This document shows positions 31,309 to 42,708 of a DNA stretch of 64,000 nucleotides, piece by piece; the first letter of the stretch is position 1, and every line of letters begins with the position of its first letter. The position numbers were made by a program, and so were the translations under genes. Source of the DNA: Lactobacillus sp. LL6 (GTDB lineage Bacteria > Bacillota > Bacilli > Lactobacillales > Lactobacillaceae). The notes under the pieces were generated by a model, which was given only the letters and a program-made list of their open reading frames with translations, did no database searches and was not told where the DNA came from. The stretch lies in the NCBI RefSeq assembly GCF_007570935.1, contig NZ_VLLR01000001.1:1364001-1428000 (forward strand), read 5' to 3'.

Positions 31309-32739
31309 TTAACGATTTGCCAATTCTTCATTAAGAAGCTTATTAACCATCTTAGGGTTAGCTTTACCACGAGTTTGCTTCATAATTTGACCAACTAAGA
31401 AGCCAATTGCACGATCTTTACCATTCTTAAAGTCTTCAACTGATTGTGGGTTATTATCAACAACTTCCTTAACCATTGGAGCTAAGACACTAGTATCTGA
31501 TAATTGAACCATACCCTTTTCTTCAACGTACTTCTTAGGATCAGTACCGTTTTCAATAGTTTCTGCAAAGACCTTCTTGGCAATCTTAGATGAAATAGTA
31601 CCATCTTGGATAAGCTTAATCATCTTAGCCAAGTTTTCTGGAGTAAGCTTAACATCTGCTAAACTTACACGATTATCATTAAGGTACCCATTAACTTGAG
31701 TGTTCATCCAGTTAGCTGCAAGAGTTGGATCTGCACCTGCTGCAACTGCTTCATCAAAGAAGTCTGAACTTTCCTTAGTTTGAAGCAAAACATTTGCGTC
31801 ATAAGGCTTAATACCAAACTTGTTTACATAGTCATCATAACGTTCAAATGCTGACTTAGGAAGAGTCTTAGCAATTTCATCAATCCATTCTTGGCTAATG
31901 TGATCTGGAGCAATATCAGGTTCTGGGAAGTAGCGGTAGTCACTAGCACCTTCCTTAACACGTTCCAAAACAGTCTTACCAGTAGCTTCATCAAAACGAC
32001 GAGTAGAAAGTTGAACATGTCCGCCTGACAAAAGAACTTGTTGTTGACGCTTTTCTTCATAAGCAAGGGAACGTCTTACGTGGTCAAATGAGTTCAAGTT
32101 TTTCATTTCAACCTTAGTACCAAGTTCTTTTTGACCGGCTGGACGAATAGAAATATTGGTATCAACACGCATTGAACCTTCTTCCATCTTAACGTCAGAA
32201 GCACCAGTAAATTGAACAATCTTACGAAGCTTTTCAAGATATGCATAAGCTTCTTCAGGATCTTCCATGTCAGGTTCAGAAACGACTTCAAGAAGAGGAA
32301 CACCTTGACGGTTCAAGTCAACATAAGAATAGCCGTTTGTTCCGTGAGTGTTTTTACCAGCATCTTCTTCGATATGCATTTCATGAATACCAATACGCTT
32401 CTTCTTACCACGTACTTCAACTTCAATGTAACCATCACGAGCAAGTGGTTGGAAGAATTGAGTAATTTGGTAAGCTTTTGGGTTATCTGGATAGAAATAG
32501 TTCTTACGGTCAAAATGAGTAGTTGGCAAAATATGTGAGTGAGTTGCCAAAGCTACCATAATACCTAAACGGTAAACATCTTTATTAACTTGAGGAAGAA
32601 CACCTGGCATAGCCCAGTCGATAACATTAGTTTCAGTGTTTGGTTTTGCACCATAACTAACTGGTGAAGGTGAGAAAATCTTACTCTTAGTCTTTAATTC
32701 GAAGTGGACTTCTAGTCCGATTGTCGATTTAAAATTCAT
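31309..32739 (-). CDS. gatB: Aspartyl/glutamyl-tRNA(Asn/Gln) amidotransferase subunit B
   Basis: A 476-residue protein of normal length. It opens with the kinase-like domain (G-L-E-V-H-F-E-L at 9-16, then the [10 protein letters not shown] stretch near 80-90) and ends with the YqeY-like tRNA-binding tail ([17 protein letters not shown]). In the GatCAB complex it phosphorylates Glu- or Asp-tRNA before amidation to Gln- or Asn-tRNA. Four bases separate it from gatA. GatCAB is needed where no GlnRS exists, as in lactobacilli. Nothing unusual. Confidence 0.97.
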   Translation of the reverse strand: MNFKSTIGLEVHFELKTKSKIFSPSPVSYGAKPNTETNVIDWAMPGVLPQVNKDVYRLGIMVALATHSHILPTTHFDRKNYFYPDNPKAYQITQFFQPLARDGYIEVEVRGKKKRIGIHEMHIEEDAGKNTHGTNGYSYVDLNRQGVPLLEVVSEPDMEDPEEAYAYLEKLRKIVQFTGASDVKMEEGSMRVDTNISIRPAGQKELGTKVEMKNLNSFDHVRRSLAYEEKRQQQVLLSGGHVQLSTRRFDEATGKTVLERVKEGASDYRYFPEPDIAPDHISQEWIDEIAKTLPKSAFERYDDYVNKFGIKPYDANVLLQTKESSDFFDEAVAAGADPTLAANWMNTQVNGYLNDNRVSLADVKLTPENLAKMIKLIQDGTISSKIAKKVFAETIENGTDPKKYVEEKGMVQLSDTSVLAPMVKEVVDNNPQSVEDFKNGKDRAIGFLVGQIMKQTRGKANPKMVNKLLNEELANR

Positions 32740-32743
32740 TCAA

Positions 32744-34183
32744 TTAATCCTCCATTCCAGTTGGTGTTTTTTCATAGAATTTATTCTTACGTTCAACAAA
32801 GTCAGCAACTTGGAAAATGCTACCTTCATCAAAACGCTTAGCCATAACTTGGAAGCCAACAGGCATACCATCAACTAACCCAGCTGGAACACTAGCTGCA
32901 GGAATACCTGCTAAGTTTGCTGAAATTGTCAAAATATCATTGTTATACATCTTAATTGGATCAGAAACTTCTTCACCAATTCCAAATGCAGGAGTAGTAG
33001 TGACAGGTCCTACAACAACATCATTTTCGGCAAAAATCTTGTCAAAGTCTTCGCAAATCAAAGTTCTTACTTTAGCTGCTTGTCTGAAGAACTTATCATA
33101 AGAACCAGCTGACAATGCAAATGAACCAAGCATAATACGACGCTTAACTTCATTACCAAAACCTTCTGAACGAGATTTTACATAAACATCAAGCAAGTTC
33201 TTAGTATCTTTTGCGCGATAACCATAACGAATACCGTCGTATCTTTGAAGGTTTGATGAAGCTTCACTTGAAGCAATAATGTAGTAAGTTGGAACAACAT
33301 ACTTAGTATGTGGAAGAGATACTTCATTAATAATTGCGCCATTTTCTTCAAGCATATCAATTTGCTTTTGAATAACGTCGCGAACTTCTCCTTCAACTGC
33401 ATCCATGTATTCCTTAGGAACAGCTACTTTAAGACCTTTAACATCTTTACCAATAAACTTAGTAAAGTCAGGAACTTCACGTTGAGAAACAGTTGAATCG
33501 TGAACGTCTCCACCACTAATTACATTAAGTACTTCGGCAGAATCCTTAACTCGCTTACTCATCACACCGATTTGATCAAGTGAAGAACTAAATGCGATAA
33601 GTCCCCAACGTGATACACGACCATAAGTTGGCTTAATACCAAAAATACCGTTAAATGCTGCTGGTTGTCTGATTGAACCACCAGTATCACTACCAAGAGC
33701 AGCAACTACTTGACCACTAGCAACGGCTGCTGCTGAACCACCAGATGAACCACCAGGTACTTTATCTAAGTTCCATGGATTATGAGTTTCACCATAGTAT
33801 GTATGTTCAGTAGAAGAACCCATCGCAAATTCATCCATGTTGGTCTTACCAACAAAGGTAGCTTGAGCATCTTTAAGCTTCTTAATTACAGTTGCATCAT
33901 ACATTGGCATGTAATTGTAAAGCATATGACTTGCTGCAGTAGTCAAAGTACCATTGGTAATAATATTATCCTTAATACCAATTGGAATACCAGCTAATTT
34001 ATTTTTTTCAAAATCAAGATTTTCACTTGGTTTAGCATCATCATCAACAGTAATCCAAGCGTTGATTTTTTCATCAGTATCTTTAATGTTTGCCACAGTG
34101 TCTTTTGCAAGTTGATCTGCAGAAAGTTCACCACTGGCAAGTTTTTTGTTTAATGAGTCAATATTTTCGTTTAAGTAATTCAT
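32744..34183 (-). CDS. gatA: Aspartyl/glutamyl-tRNA(Asn/Gln) amidotransferase subunit A
   Basis: A 479-residue amidase-signature enzyme. The [12 protein letters not shown] core (about 145-156) holds the catalytic cis-Ser and Ser nucleophile, and [11 protein letters not shown] follows. The catalytic Lys is in G-I-K-D-N (about 70-74). GatA frees ammonia from glutamine and passes it to GatB. The ATG overlaps the gatC TAA by one base (TAATG), so translation is coupled. Middle gene of the gatCAB operon. Confidence 0.97.
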   Translation of the reverse strand: MNYLNENIDSLNKKLASGELSADQLAKDTVANIKDTDEKINAWITVDDDAKPSENLDFEKNKLAGIPIGIKDNIITNGTLTTAASHMLYNYMPMYDATVIKKLKDAQATFVGKTNMDEFAMGSSTEHTYYGETHNPWNLDKVPGGSSGGSAAAVASGQVVAALGSDTGGSIRQPAAFNGIFGIKPTYGRVSRWGLIAFSSSLDQIGVMSKRVKDSAEVLNVISGGDVHDSTVSQREVPDFTKFIGKDVKGLKVAVPKEYMDAVEGEVRDVIQKQIDMLEENGAIINEVSLPHTKYVVPTYYIIASSEASSNLQRYDGIRYGYRAKDTKNLLDVYVKSRSEGFGNEVKRRIMLGSFALSAGSYDKFFRQAAKVRTLICEDFDKIFAENDVVVGPVTTTPAFGIGEEVSDPIKMYNNDILTISANLAGIPAASVPAGLVDGMPVGFQVMAKRFDEGSIFQVADFVERKNKFYEKTPTGMED

Positions 34184-34485
34184 TACTCGTCCTCATCCTT
34201 ATCAATAATTACAGGAACCTTGATGAATCCGTTAGCCTTTTCAGGAACATTTTCCATCAATTCTTCTCTTGTTTGCCAGTGTTCAGGAATATCTTCTCTG
34301 AAAACAGTATCACGGTCAACAACTTGTACAGTTTCAGGGACACCTTCAGTATCAACTTCTGAAAGTTGATCTGCCATATTAATAATTGAACTCATTTGTT
34401 CAGTAAATTTGCCGATTTCATCATCACTAAACTCAAGTCTAGAAAGAGTAGCAACGTGCTTAATCGTCTCTTCTGTGATTTCCAC
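34183..34485 (-). CDS. gatC: Aspartyl/glutamyl-tRNA(Asn/Gln) amidotransferase subunit C
   Basis: A 100-residue protein, the usual GatC size. The start [16 protein letters not shown] is the family signature, and the rest wraps around GatA as a tether. SD AGGAGG lies before ATG 34485. It is the first gat gene, 12 bp after camS. Confidence 0.97.
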   Translation of the reverse strand: MEITEETIKHVATLSRLEFSDDEIGKFTEQMSSIINMADQLSEVDTEGVPETVQVVDRDTVFREDIPEHWQTREELMENVPEKANGFIKVPVIIDKDEDE

Positions 34486-34497
34486 TCAAATTACCTC

Positions 34498-35637
34498 CTA
34501 TTCGCCACCATAAACATGAACTTGATATGCACTATCAGCCGTTTCTTTAGCTATTAATGCTTGAACATTATCAACTGACCCAATTTTTATTTCAATTGGA
34601 CAATTCTTTGGCAAATATTTCTTAGCAGTTGATAAAACTAACCGCGTAAAACTTTGTGTTTGCTCATAACCATAAAATTGCGTAGTAATTGAAATATTTT
34701 CTTGAGCAAGTTTACCATTCTCATAGCGCAAAGTAGCAGTTACACCACTAATGTTAGGGAAATAGTCTTGAACTGCACTTTTAAAGCTATTGAAACTAGA
34801 TGCATCATCACTATTGATAGCTTTATTACTTCCAACTGTCGGTAAAACTTGTGTTTTTTCCGATATGGATTTCCATTTAGTTATTTTACTACTATTAGCG
34901 TCTGCTGTCCCATAAGCAAAGTAACTTCCACCAACTAATGAATCTTTAGAAGTCTTTGAAAAAAGCCCAACTGTAATTGGAATCTTTTTCAAAGCCTTCT
35001 TTTTGCGCAATCTAGCAATAATTTTTTCTGCAGCTTCTTCACCAAATTTTCTTTGCTGACTACGAGAAATAGTTTGTTGATATTCTGGACCATCTTTTAC
35101 TTTTTGATAATAATCAATAGAATTTAATGCCAAACCAATACTCATGCCACCCATTTTATAATTAGGATTGGAACCTGTTAAATAATCTTGCTCTATAATT
35201 TCTTCTAAATAATATGGATTGTAGTTTTTCTTAGTACCTGCTTCTGGATTTAATCCTTCTGGGTTATTCTTGGACTTTCTTGCGAGCCAGTCTGTAACTG
35301 TTGAAGCATCTAAGTATTGTCCTTCTTGAAAGACAAAAGAATTGGGTGAATATTCACCTTTAGAAATTTGAATAAGACCACGTTCAAGTTCACGAGTATC
35401 AACTGAATTATCATTATCAGTTGCAGTTAAACCAGATATTGGACTTGTAATATAGCGTCCATTTTTCATTAAAACGGTATATCCGTTCTTGCCTGTAGTG
35501 GTTGTTTGATAACCTTTTTTCTTAGTGTTCGAAGTTGTGGTTGCATTATTGGCTAAGTCAGAATTTTTTAAATTTCCGCAAGCACTTAAAGTTAATGCAG
35601 CCCCAGCCAACATCATCACTTGCACATATTTTTTCAC
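34498..35637 (-). CDS. camS: CamS-type sex pheromone lipoprotein
   Basis: A 379-residue lipoprotein. The lipobox L-S-A-C is at 17-20 after a short basic signal (M-K-K-Y). The rest is a CamS domain, named after the Enterococcus/Staphylococcus precursor whose signal peptide releases the cAM373-type pheromone. The signal peptide here (M-M-L-A-G-A-A-L-T-L-S-A) could be cut in the same way; that is inference only. It lies between ligA and gatC, the conserved Lactobacillus order. Role of the mature lipoprotein is unknown. Confidence 0.92.
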   Translation of the reverse strand: MKKYVQVMMLAGAALTLSACGNLKNSDLANNATTTSNTKKKGYQTTTTGKNGYTVLMKNGRYITSPISGLTATDNDNSVDTRELERGLIQISKGEYSPNSFVFQEGQYLDASTVTDWLARKSKNNPEGLNPEAGTKKNYNPYYLEEIIEQDYLTGSNPNYKMGGMSIGLALNSIDYYQKVKDGPEYQQTISRSQQRKFGEEAAEKIIARLRKKKALKKIPITVGLFSKTSKDSLVGGSYFAYGTADANSSKITKWKSISEKTQVLPTVGSNKAINSDDASSFNSFKSAVQDYFPNISGVTATLRYENGKLAQENISITTQFYGYEQTQSFTRLVLSTAKKYLPKNCPIEIKIGSVDNVQALIAKETADSAYQVHVYGGE

Positions 35638-35652
35638 TATTATTAAACCCTT

Positions 35653-37668
<2,016 letters not shown>

Positions 37669-37690
37669 CTAACAAAAATTACTGTCTTAA

Positions 37691-39919
37691 TTATACCTTT
37701 TTAATTGGTGCAAAGGCAGCTAAAAGACGCTTAGTACCAATCCCATTTCCAAACACAATATCAAGTTCCATATCTTCGCCAGTACCATTGATTTTGGTAA
37801 CTACACCTTTACCCCAAGCTTTATGTTCTACTTGATCGCCAATGTTCCAGCCCTTCTTTTCAGCACCAACAGCTCCACTGGCTTTTTTAGCATAAACTTG
37901 ACTTGTTGCTCGTTCCATTTTTCTTGCAAACGGTGCAGCTTGACTCTTAAAAATTGGTGAAGCAGCATTAGATGTTTCTTTTTTAATATCTTCATCATTA
38001 ATTTCATCTAAAAACCTCGAAGGAGCATTATGCTGCATTTGACCAAACATCATTCTTGAATATGCACTTGTTAAGAATAGTTCTTCTTTAGCACGAGTAA
38101 TTCCTACATAAGCTAAACGTCTTTCTTCTTCCAAGTTGTTTTCTTGAATGGCACGATTCAATGGAAACAGTCCCTCTTCCATCCCTACCAAAAAGACAAC
38201 TGGAAATTCAAGACCTTTGGCAGCATGTAAAGTCATTAAAGTTACCTGGTTATCATCTTCATTAAGATCATCTTGATCACTTAGTAATGAGACTTCTGCC
38301 AAAAAATCACTCAATCTATCAGATTCATCACTTTCCGGTTCATAACTATCATCAAAACGTTTAGTTACAGACAAAAATTCATCTAAGTTTTCTAAACGAG
38401 TATCAGCTTCAATTGTTTTTTCCTTTTTTAAAGCTTCGATATAACCAAAGTCACTAAGTAGTTTTTCCGTTAAACCAGTCACAGTATGATTTTTTGAAAA
38501 AGCAATTGCATCATGAAGCTTACTTGCAAAATCATTCATCTTCATTGCTGCTCTAGTTGAAACATCAGACATCCCAACTCTATCCATAGCTTCTAAGGCA
38601 TTAAAACCATTGCTATTAGCAAAACTAAGCAATCGGTCAACACTAGCAACCCCAATTCCACGCTTAGGAGTGTTGATAATTCTATTTAAACTCATCGTAT
38701 CCGCAGGATTGGCTACAAGTTTTAAGTAAGCTAAAACGTCTTTGATTTCTTTTCGATCATAGAACTTATGACCACCTACGATTTGATAAGGAACGCTAGA
38801 CTTAACAAAGGCTTCTTCGACAGTACGAGATTGGGCATTTGTTCGATAAAGAATCGCAAAATCGCGATAATTACGATTTTTTTCGTCAACTTCTTCTTTA
38901 ATCTTAGACAAAATGTAGTGTGCCTCATCATCACCACTTTGAGCTTGATAGTAAGTTAGTTTTTGACCATCACCTTGGTCAGTCCACAAACTTTTGTCTT
39001 TACGATTTTGATTGTTTTTAATAACTGCATTAGCTGCAGACAGAATATGACCAGTTGAGCGATAATTTTGTTCTAGTTTTACTGTTTGAACACCATCGTT
39101 TTTGTAATCTTCTTCAAAATTCATGATGTTTTCCATATTAGCCCCACGCCAACCATAAATTGACTGATCAGCATCCCCAACAACACAAATGTTTTTAGAA
39201 CCTTTAGCTAAAAGCGTAGTTAATTCATATTGCGCTTGATTAGTATCCTGGTACTCATCAACTAAGATATAACGGAATTTATTTTGATAAAATTCTAAAG
39301 TATCCTTATCCTTTTTTAGCAATACTAAAGTTTGCATAATCAAATCGTCAAAATCCATGATGTGGTCACGTTTGAGGCGTTTTTGATATTCGGTATATAT
39401 TTCAGCTGTCATCTTTTCAAAAGGAGAAGATACACTTGTACTGAAGTCATCAGGTGTAAGTAAAGCATTCTTAGCATTAGAAATATTTGCCAAAATTTGT
39501 TTTGCAGGGTAATACTTAGGATCAATATTTAAATCCTTTTCAATATGCTTAATTAATGTTAACTGTTCTGCAGAATCCGCAATTGAAAAGTTAGAAGAAT
39601 AGCCGATTTTTTCAGCATCTCTACGTAAAATACGCACACAAAGAGCATGGAAAGTTGACATCCAAATACTTTCTGCTGCTGGACCTAATAAACTCTTTTC
39701 ACGTTCACGCATTTCCTGAGCAGCTTTATTGGTGAAGGTAATGGCTAAGATATTCCAAGGAGCTACACCGTGTTCTTCAACTAAATAAGCAATCCTACGT
39801 GTTAAAACTGATGTCTTACCACTTCCAGCTCCTGCAACAACAAGTAATGGTCCTTCAGTAGTTTGAACTGCTTGTTTTTGTTGCGGATTTAATCCTGACA
39901 AAATTGTTTCTTCGCTCAT
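37691..39919 (-). CDS. pcrA: ATP-dependent DNA helicase PcrA (UvrD/Rep family)
   Basis: A 742-residue superfamily 1A helicase. Walker A is A-G-A-G-S-G-K-T (29-36 in this start), Walker B V-D-E-Y-Q-D-T-N near 222, and the R-G-A-N / Q-N-Y-R-S-T motifs follow. ATG 39919 (M-S-E-E-T-I) has AAGGAGA in front; an in-frame ATG at 39934 lies before it and is rejected. The C-terminal tail has the tudor-like fold that binds RNA polymerase in PcrA. First gene of the pcrA-ligA-camS-gatCAB-dagK run. Confidence 0.98.
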   Translation of the reverse strand: MSEETILSGLNPQQKQAVQTTEGPLLVVAGAGSGKTSVLTRRIAYLVEEHGVAPWNILAITFTNKAAQEMREREKSLLGPAAESIWMSTFHALCVRILRRDAEKIGYSSNFSIADSAEQLTLIKHIEKDLNIDPKYYPAKQILANISNAKNALLTPDDFSTSVSSPFEKMTAEIYTEYQKRLKRDHIMDFDDLIMQTLVLLKKDKDTLEFYQNKFRYILVDEYQDTNQAQYELTTLLAKGSKNICVVGDADQSIYGWRGANMENIMNFEEDYKNDGVQTVKLEQNYRSTGHILSAANAVIKNNQNRKDKSLWTDQGDGQKLTYYQAQSGDDEAHYILSKIKEEVDEKNRNYRDFAILYRTNAQSRTVEEAFVKSSVPYQIVGGHKFYDRKEIKDVLAYLKLVANPADTMSLNRIINTPKRGIGVASVDRLLSFANSNGFNALEAMDRVGMSDVSTRAAMKMNDFASKLHDAIAFSKNHTVTGLTEKLLSDFGYIEALKKEKTIEADTRLENLDEFLSVTKRFDDSYEPESDESDRLSDFLAEVSLLSDQDDLNEDDNQVTLMTLHAAKGLEFPVVFLVGMEEGLFPLNRAIQENNLEEERRLAYVGITRAKEELFLTSAYSRMMFGQMQHNAPSRFLDEINDEDIKKETSNAASPIFKSQAAPFARKMERATSQVYAKKASGAVGAEKKGWNIGDQVEHKAWGKGVVTKINGTGEDMELDIVFGNGIGTKRLLAAFAPIKKV

Positions 39920-39979
39920 AATCTTCTCCTTCACAAATCACTTTTATAACTTAACTATTATAACAAATTGGTCATAAGA

Positions 39980-40034
39980 AAAAAGCATCTAGAAATCATT
40001 CGAAGTGATTCTAAATGCTTTTGTGGGGTTTAGT
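39980..40034. repeat. 55-bp direct repeat, copy 1 (carries a terminator)
   Basis: Identical over 55 bp to 41744-41798. It contains an imperfect long hairpin (AAAAGCAT to ATGCTTTT) that ends the SLAP transcript on the minus strand, with T-run at 39979-39984. Both copies lie downstream of a minus-strand gene stop. Confidence 0.9.
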
Positions 40035-40713
40035 GAAATTGTAGATGAGAGGTAACAGTATGAGAAGGTCTAGGATAAGACTTTAAGTCTTGGGCTGATA
40101 CCCAATAATCGGTTCCCTTAACTCGATAAGAATAAGTGTTTTGATTTGGTAATATATTTGTATCATCAATAATTAATTTTTGTCCACTTTTATATGTTTT
40201 AGTAGTTTGTTTACCTAACTTATTCCAAGTATGGGCCACTTTTCCTATACGTGGTTTTATTATTACAGTTGCTTCGGTAGATATTAATCTATTATCGTCC
40301 CCGTTAATACTTTTAACATTAATACATTTAATGTAGCCTTTATTACCAATACTGTAATAATAATTTCCTTTTATTTTTGTATAAGCTAACCAATAAGGAA
40401 TTATATTATTGTTTACATCATTGTCATAAAAGTAATATCTTTTTGCTTTTTGAATGGGCTCTATTTTACCTTTTACCGTTAATTTCTGGGATTTCTTTAT
40501 AAGGGCTTTTTTGCCCTTATATTTCTTTAGCCTTTTTCCATTTTTATCATAAACATAGGAGTTATGATTCAAGCGCAGTTTAACAGTAGTTTCTTTAGTG
40601 CTTGTGGTAGAAGCAGAAACGTAGTTAGAGTTATTAGTGTTAATTGCAACTACGGATAAGCTTCCTAGGGTAAGCGCCGTTGCTCCGATAATGATTTTTT
40701 TATTTAATTTCAT
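40030..40713 (-). CDS. SLAP-domain surface protein (paralogue B)
   Basis: A 227-residue exported protein. Residues 1-35 are a Sec signal (basic M-K-L-N-K-K, hydrophobic core, cleavage near V-S-A-S). The mature part holds a SLAP unit: R-L-N-H-N-S-Y-V-Y-D-K-N-G-K-R (about 48-62), K-K-S-Q-K-L-T-V-K-G, then Y-Y-F-Y and Y-I-K-C-I-N-V, the pattern that anchors Lactobacillus S-layer-associated proteins to the wall. A second unit (170-215) is weaker. It shares near-identical first 70 residues with its neighbour at 40783, so the pair is a recent tandem duplication. Confidence 0.85.
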   Translation of the reverse strand: MKLNKKIIIGATALTLGSLSVVAINTNNSNYVSASTTSTKETTVKLRLNHNSYVYDKNGKRLKKYKGKKALIKKSQKLTVKGKIEPIQKAKRYYFYDNDVNNNIIPYWLAYTKIKGNYYYSIGNKGYIKCINVKSINGDDNRLISTEATVIIKPRIGKVAHTWNKLGKQTTKTYKSGQKLIIDDTNILPNQNTYSYRVKGTDYWVSAQDLKSYPRPSHTVTSHLQFH

Positions 40714-40737
40714 TGTTTTGCCTTTCTTTATTGATAA

Positions 40738-40768
40738 TAAAAGGCAAGTCCAATATGGAACTTGCCTA
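40738..40768 (-). terminator. Hairpin between the two SLAP genes
   Basis: Stem GGCAAGT/ACTTGCC (40744-40750 and 40761-40767) with TTTTATT after it on the minus strand, 15 bases past the stop of the upstream SLAP gene. It may attenuate the second copy. Confidence 0.7.
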
Positions 40769-40782
40769 AAACAAAGTATTTA

Positions 40783-41478
40783 CTATTCTTGAACTACATA
40801 ATCAAATTTCAATTTATTAGAAACATAATTTGTTCTTGGTTTAGCTTTCAAATCCTCAGAAGAAACCCAATAATCTGTCCCTTTAATATGATAAGAAAAG
40901 CCACCAACTTCTCCTAGAACTCCAGTATTATCAACAATTAATTTTTCGTTTTTTCTAAGAACCTTATTTGTTGCCTTTCCTGTATCATCTGTTGCATATG
41001 TAGTCGTCTTACCCAAAAACGGTTTTACAATTACGGTTGCTTGTGAAGGGATAATACTATTTCCATTAATACTTTTAACATTTATGCATTTAATGTAGCT
41101 ACCATTACCAAGGTTGTAATAATAGTCGCCCTTTATTTTCTTATATTGCATCCAATATGGAGTAGAATGTTTTCCGCTATCAGTCACAATATAAAAATAA
41201 TATCTTTTAATTTTTTGAATAGGCTCTATTTTACCTTTTATCGTTAATTCCTGGGATTTCTTTATAAGGGCTTTTTTGCCTTTATATTTCTTTAGCCTTT
41301 TTCCATTTTTATCATAGATATAGGAGTTATGATTCAAGCGCAATTTAACGGTAGTTTCTTTAGTGCTTGCAGCAGAAGCAGAAACGTAGTTAGAGTTATT
41401 AGTGTTAATTGCAACTACGGATAAGCTTCCTAGGGCAAGTGCCGTTGCTCCGATGATAATATTTTTATTTAATTTCAT
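40783..41478 (-). CDS. SLAP-domain surface protein (paralogue A)
   Basis: A 231-residue exported protein, nearly identical to its neighbour in the signal peptide and first SLAP unit (to about residue 70), then diverging in the second half (Y-F-Y-I-V-T-D-S-G-K region). The signal is M-K-L-N-K-N with cleavage near V-S-A-S. The conserved N-terminal half against a variable C-terminal half suggests gene conversion or selection on the exposed part. SD AGAGGA precedes ATG 41478. A 28-codon ORF lies 53 bp upstream in the same leader; promoter and cre-like site lie beyond that. Confidence 0.85.
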   Translation of the reverse strand: MKLNKNIIIGATALALGSLSVVAINTNNSNYVSASAASTKETTVKLRLNHNSYIYDKNGKRLKKYKGKKALIKKSQELTIKGKIEPIQKIKRYYFYIVTDSGKHSTPYWMQYKKIKGDYYYNLGNGSYIKCINVKSINGNSIIPSQATVIVKPFLGKTTTYATDDTGKATNKVLRKNEKLIVDNTGVLGEVGGFSYHIKGTDYWVSSEDLKAKPRTNYVSNKLKFDYVVQE

Positions 41479-41530
41479 TGTTGTTCCTCTTAAAATTCAC
41501 TACCAAGTAATCTTATAAATTCGATTATAT

Positions 41531-41617
41531 TTAGTTGTATAATCTTTGAACTACAACTTGATTAACACCTGTCAAGTCGTATTCTTTTTGTACGTTAGCA
41601 TTATAAATATCTGTCAT
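41531..41617 (-). CDS. Unannotated 28-residue peptide ORF in the SLAP leader
   Basis: ATG 41617 has GGAGGT seven to eight bases upstream, a stronger SD than the SLAP gene itself. The product runs M-T-D-I-Y-N-A-N-V-Q-K-E-Y-D then 14 more residues ending V-V-V-Q-R-L-Y-N; polar, without signal peptide or membrane segment. It is the first ORF after the promoter and 53 bp before the SLAP gene. It could be a leader peptide that controls the operon, or a small protein. No homologue is known to me. Confidence 0.5.
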   Translation of the reverse strand: MTDIYNANVQKEYDLTGVNQVVVQRLYN

Positions 41618-41665
41618 AATAAGTACCTCCATAACAAATATTAATACTTTTTTGACTACACTGTT

Positions 41666-41671
41666 ATTATA
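41666..41671 (-). promoter_or_regulatory. -10 element of the small-peptide/SLAP operon
   Basis: The minus strand reads TGTATAAT with TATAAT at 41666-41671, 49 bases before the peptide ATG. No strong -35 at 17 bp. Confidence 0.5.
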
Positions 41672-41702
41672 CAACGACTTTGTGAGCTTTATGAGATGTT
41701 TA

Positions 41703-41716
41703 TGTTAACGTTTTCT
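41703..41716 (-). promoter_or_regulatory. cre-like site upstream of the SLAP operon
   Basis: Minus-strand AGAAAACGTTAACA matches 13 of 14 CcpA consensus positions (first base only differs), about 32 bp upstream of the -10 box, where CcpA may activate or repress. Confidence 0.45.
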
Positions 41717-41743
41717 AAAGTTTATTAAGTTTTTACTTATAGT

Positions 41744-41798
41744 AAAAAGCATCTAGAAATCATTCGAAGTGATTCTAAATGCTTTTGTGGGGTTTAGT
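41744..41798. repeat. 55-bp direct repeat, copy 2 (carries a terminator)
   Basis: Identical to 39980-40034. Here it follows the GH73 gene stop (41817) and serves as its terminator on the minus strand. The two copies frame 1.76 kb with both SLAP genes and the small peptide. Confidence 0.9.
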
Positions 41799-41816
41799 AA
41801 ATATTATTAAGAAAAT

Positions 41817-42467
41817 CTACTTTTCATCATATTTGTCCAAATCAAACTGCTCAATTAAATCAGTTAATTTCTTAGCATAATCTGGATCGGTTGCATATCC
41901 ATCTTGAACTAAGGCTTTAGCTTGTTTTTTATAATCTTTAGCTGCTAAGACATGTTTATATTGATTATGGTTCCAAGTGGTGCCATTTTGAAAAAGTCGT
42001 GCATGGGCGCGAATAGATGCTTCATAGGAATCATAAATTTGAAAACGTGCCTTTACATTGACCCATTTTCCTTTTACATATTCTTTAGTAGTTAAAACTG
42101 CAGAAGTATTTGGATTAGTACCTTTTACACCAAAGAGATTATTATATTTTTGTGCAAGTTCACTTTGTCCATAATTACTTTCAAGGCAAGCCTGCGCAAT
42201 TGTAATACTTGGAAGCAAATCATAAGACTTATCAACTTGCTTAGCAATTGGGCCTACCTTTTTAATGAATGCTTTACGCATTCTCATTAAACGTGCTTGC
42301 TCTTCTTGACGCTGCATTTGTGCCATTCTAATCTGCTCTTGTTTTACAGCATAACGGCGATAATAATGAAAGCCTACAGCACCTATTCCTAATACGATAA
42401 TTGTTAAACAAACTATAACAATAAATTTAACGATTGCTGCTTTTTTAGATTTCTTTTCTTTAGCCAT
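41817..42467 (-). CDS. Membrane-anchored GH73 N-acetylglucosaminidase (peptidoglycan hydrolase)
   Basis: A 216-residue protein with a basic N-terminus and one membrane helix (about 11-32), then a Glu/Arg/Gln-rich linker and a GH73 domain (about 68-208). The catalytic Glu96 sits in A-Q-A-C-L-E-S-N-Y-G, and Y-N-N-L-F-G-V-K-G is the second family motif. It cleaves the GlcNAc-MurNAc bond of peptidoglycan. With no cleavage site after the helix it stays membrane-bound, so it may trim nascent glycan rather than lyse cells. Confidence 0.9.
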   Translation of the reverse strand: MAKEKKSKKAAIVKFIVIVCLTIIVLGIGAVGFHYYRRYAVKQEQIRMAQMQRQEEQARLMRMRKAFIKKVGPIAKQVDKSYDLLPSITIAQACLESNYGQSELAQKYNNLFGVKGTNPNTSAVLTTKEYVKGKWVNVKARFQIYDSYEASIRAHARLFQNGTTWNHNQYKHVLAAKDYKKQAKALVQDGYATDPDYAKKLTDLIEQFDLDKYDEK

Positions 42468-42523
42468 AAAAATTCCCTATCTGTGTTTAATAACTAAATT
42501 ATAGCGCAGATAATCATTAAGAA

Positions 42524-42555
42524 ACAAAAAAAGAAGTCGTTTTCCAACGACTTCT
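42524..42555 (-). terminator. Terminator of tRNA-Leu
   Basis: A 9-bp stem GAAGTCGTT/AACGACTTC with a T7 tract on the minus strand, eight bases after the tRNA. Confidence 0.85.
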
Positions 42556-42562
42556 TAAGTAG

Positions 42563-42648
42563 TGCGGGCGAGAAGACTCGAACTTCCACGACCTAATATT
42601 GGTCACAAGATCCTTAGTCTTGCGCGTCTGCCATTCCGCCACGCCCGC
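42563..42648 (-). tRNA. tRNA-Leu (anticodon AAG)
   Basis: The 86-nt RNA folds as a class II tRNA with GCGGGCG/CGCCCGC acceptor, anticodon stem CAAGA/TCTTG and loop CTAAGGA (anticodon AAG, codon CTT), a long variable arm and a TTCGAGT T-loop. CCA is not encoded. Discriminator A. Confidence 0.93.
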
Positions 42649-42708
42649 GGTACATGTAATAATATACATGTAATTTTGGATTTTGGCAAGTGTTTTTTGA
42701 AACTTTTT

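Noticed and set aside
31824..34362. Several opposite-strand and frame-shifted ORFs over gatB and gatA
   Set aside because: They are low-complexity shadows of strong genes with no SD and no family match.
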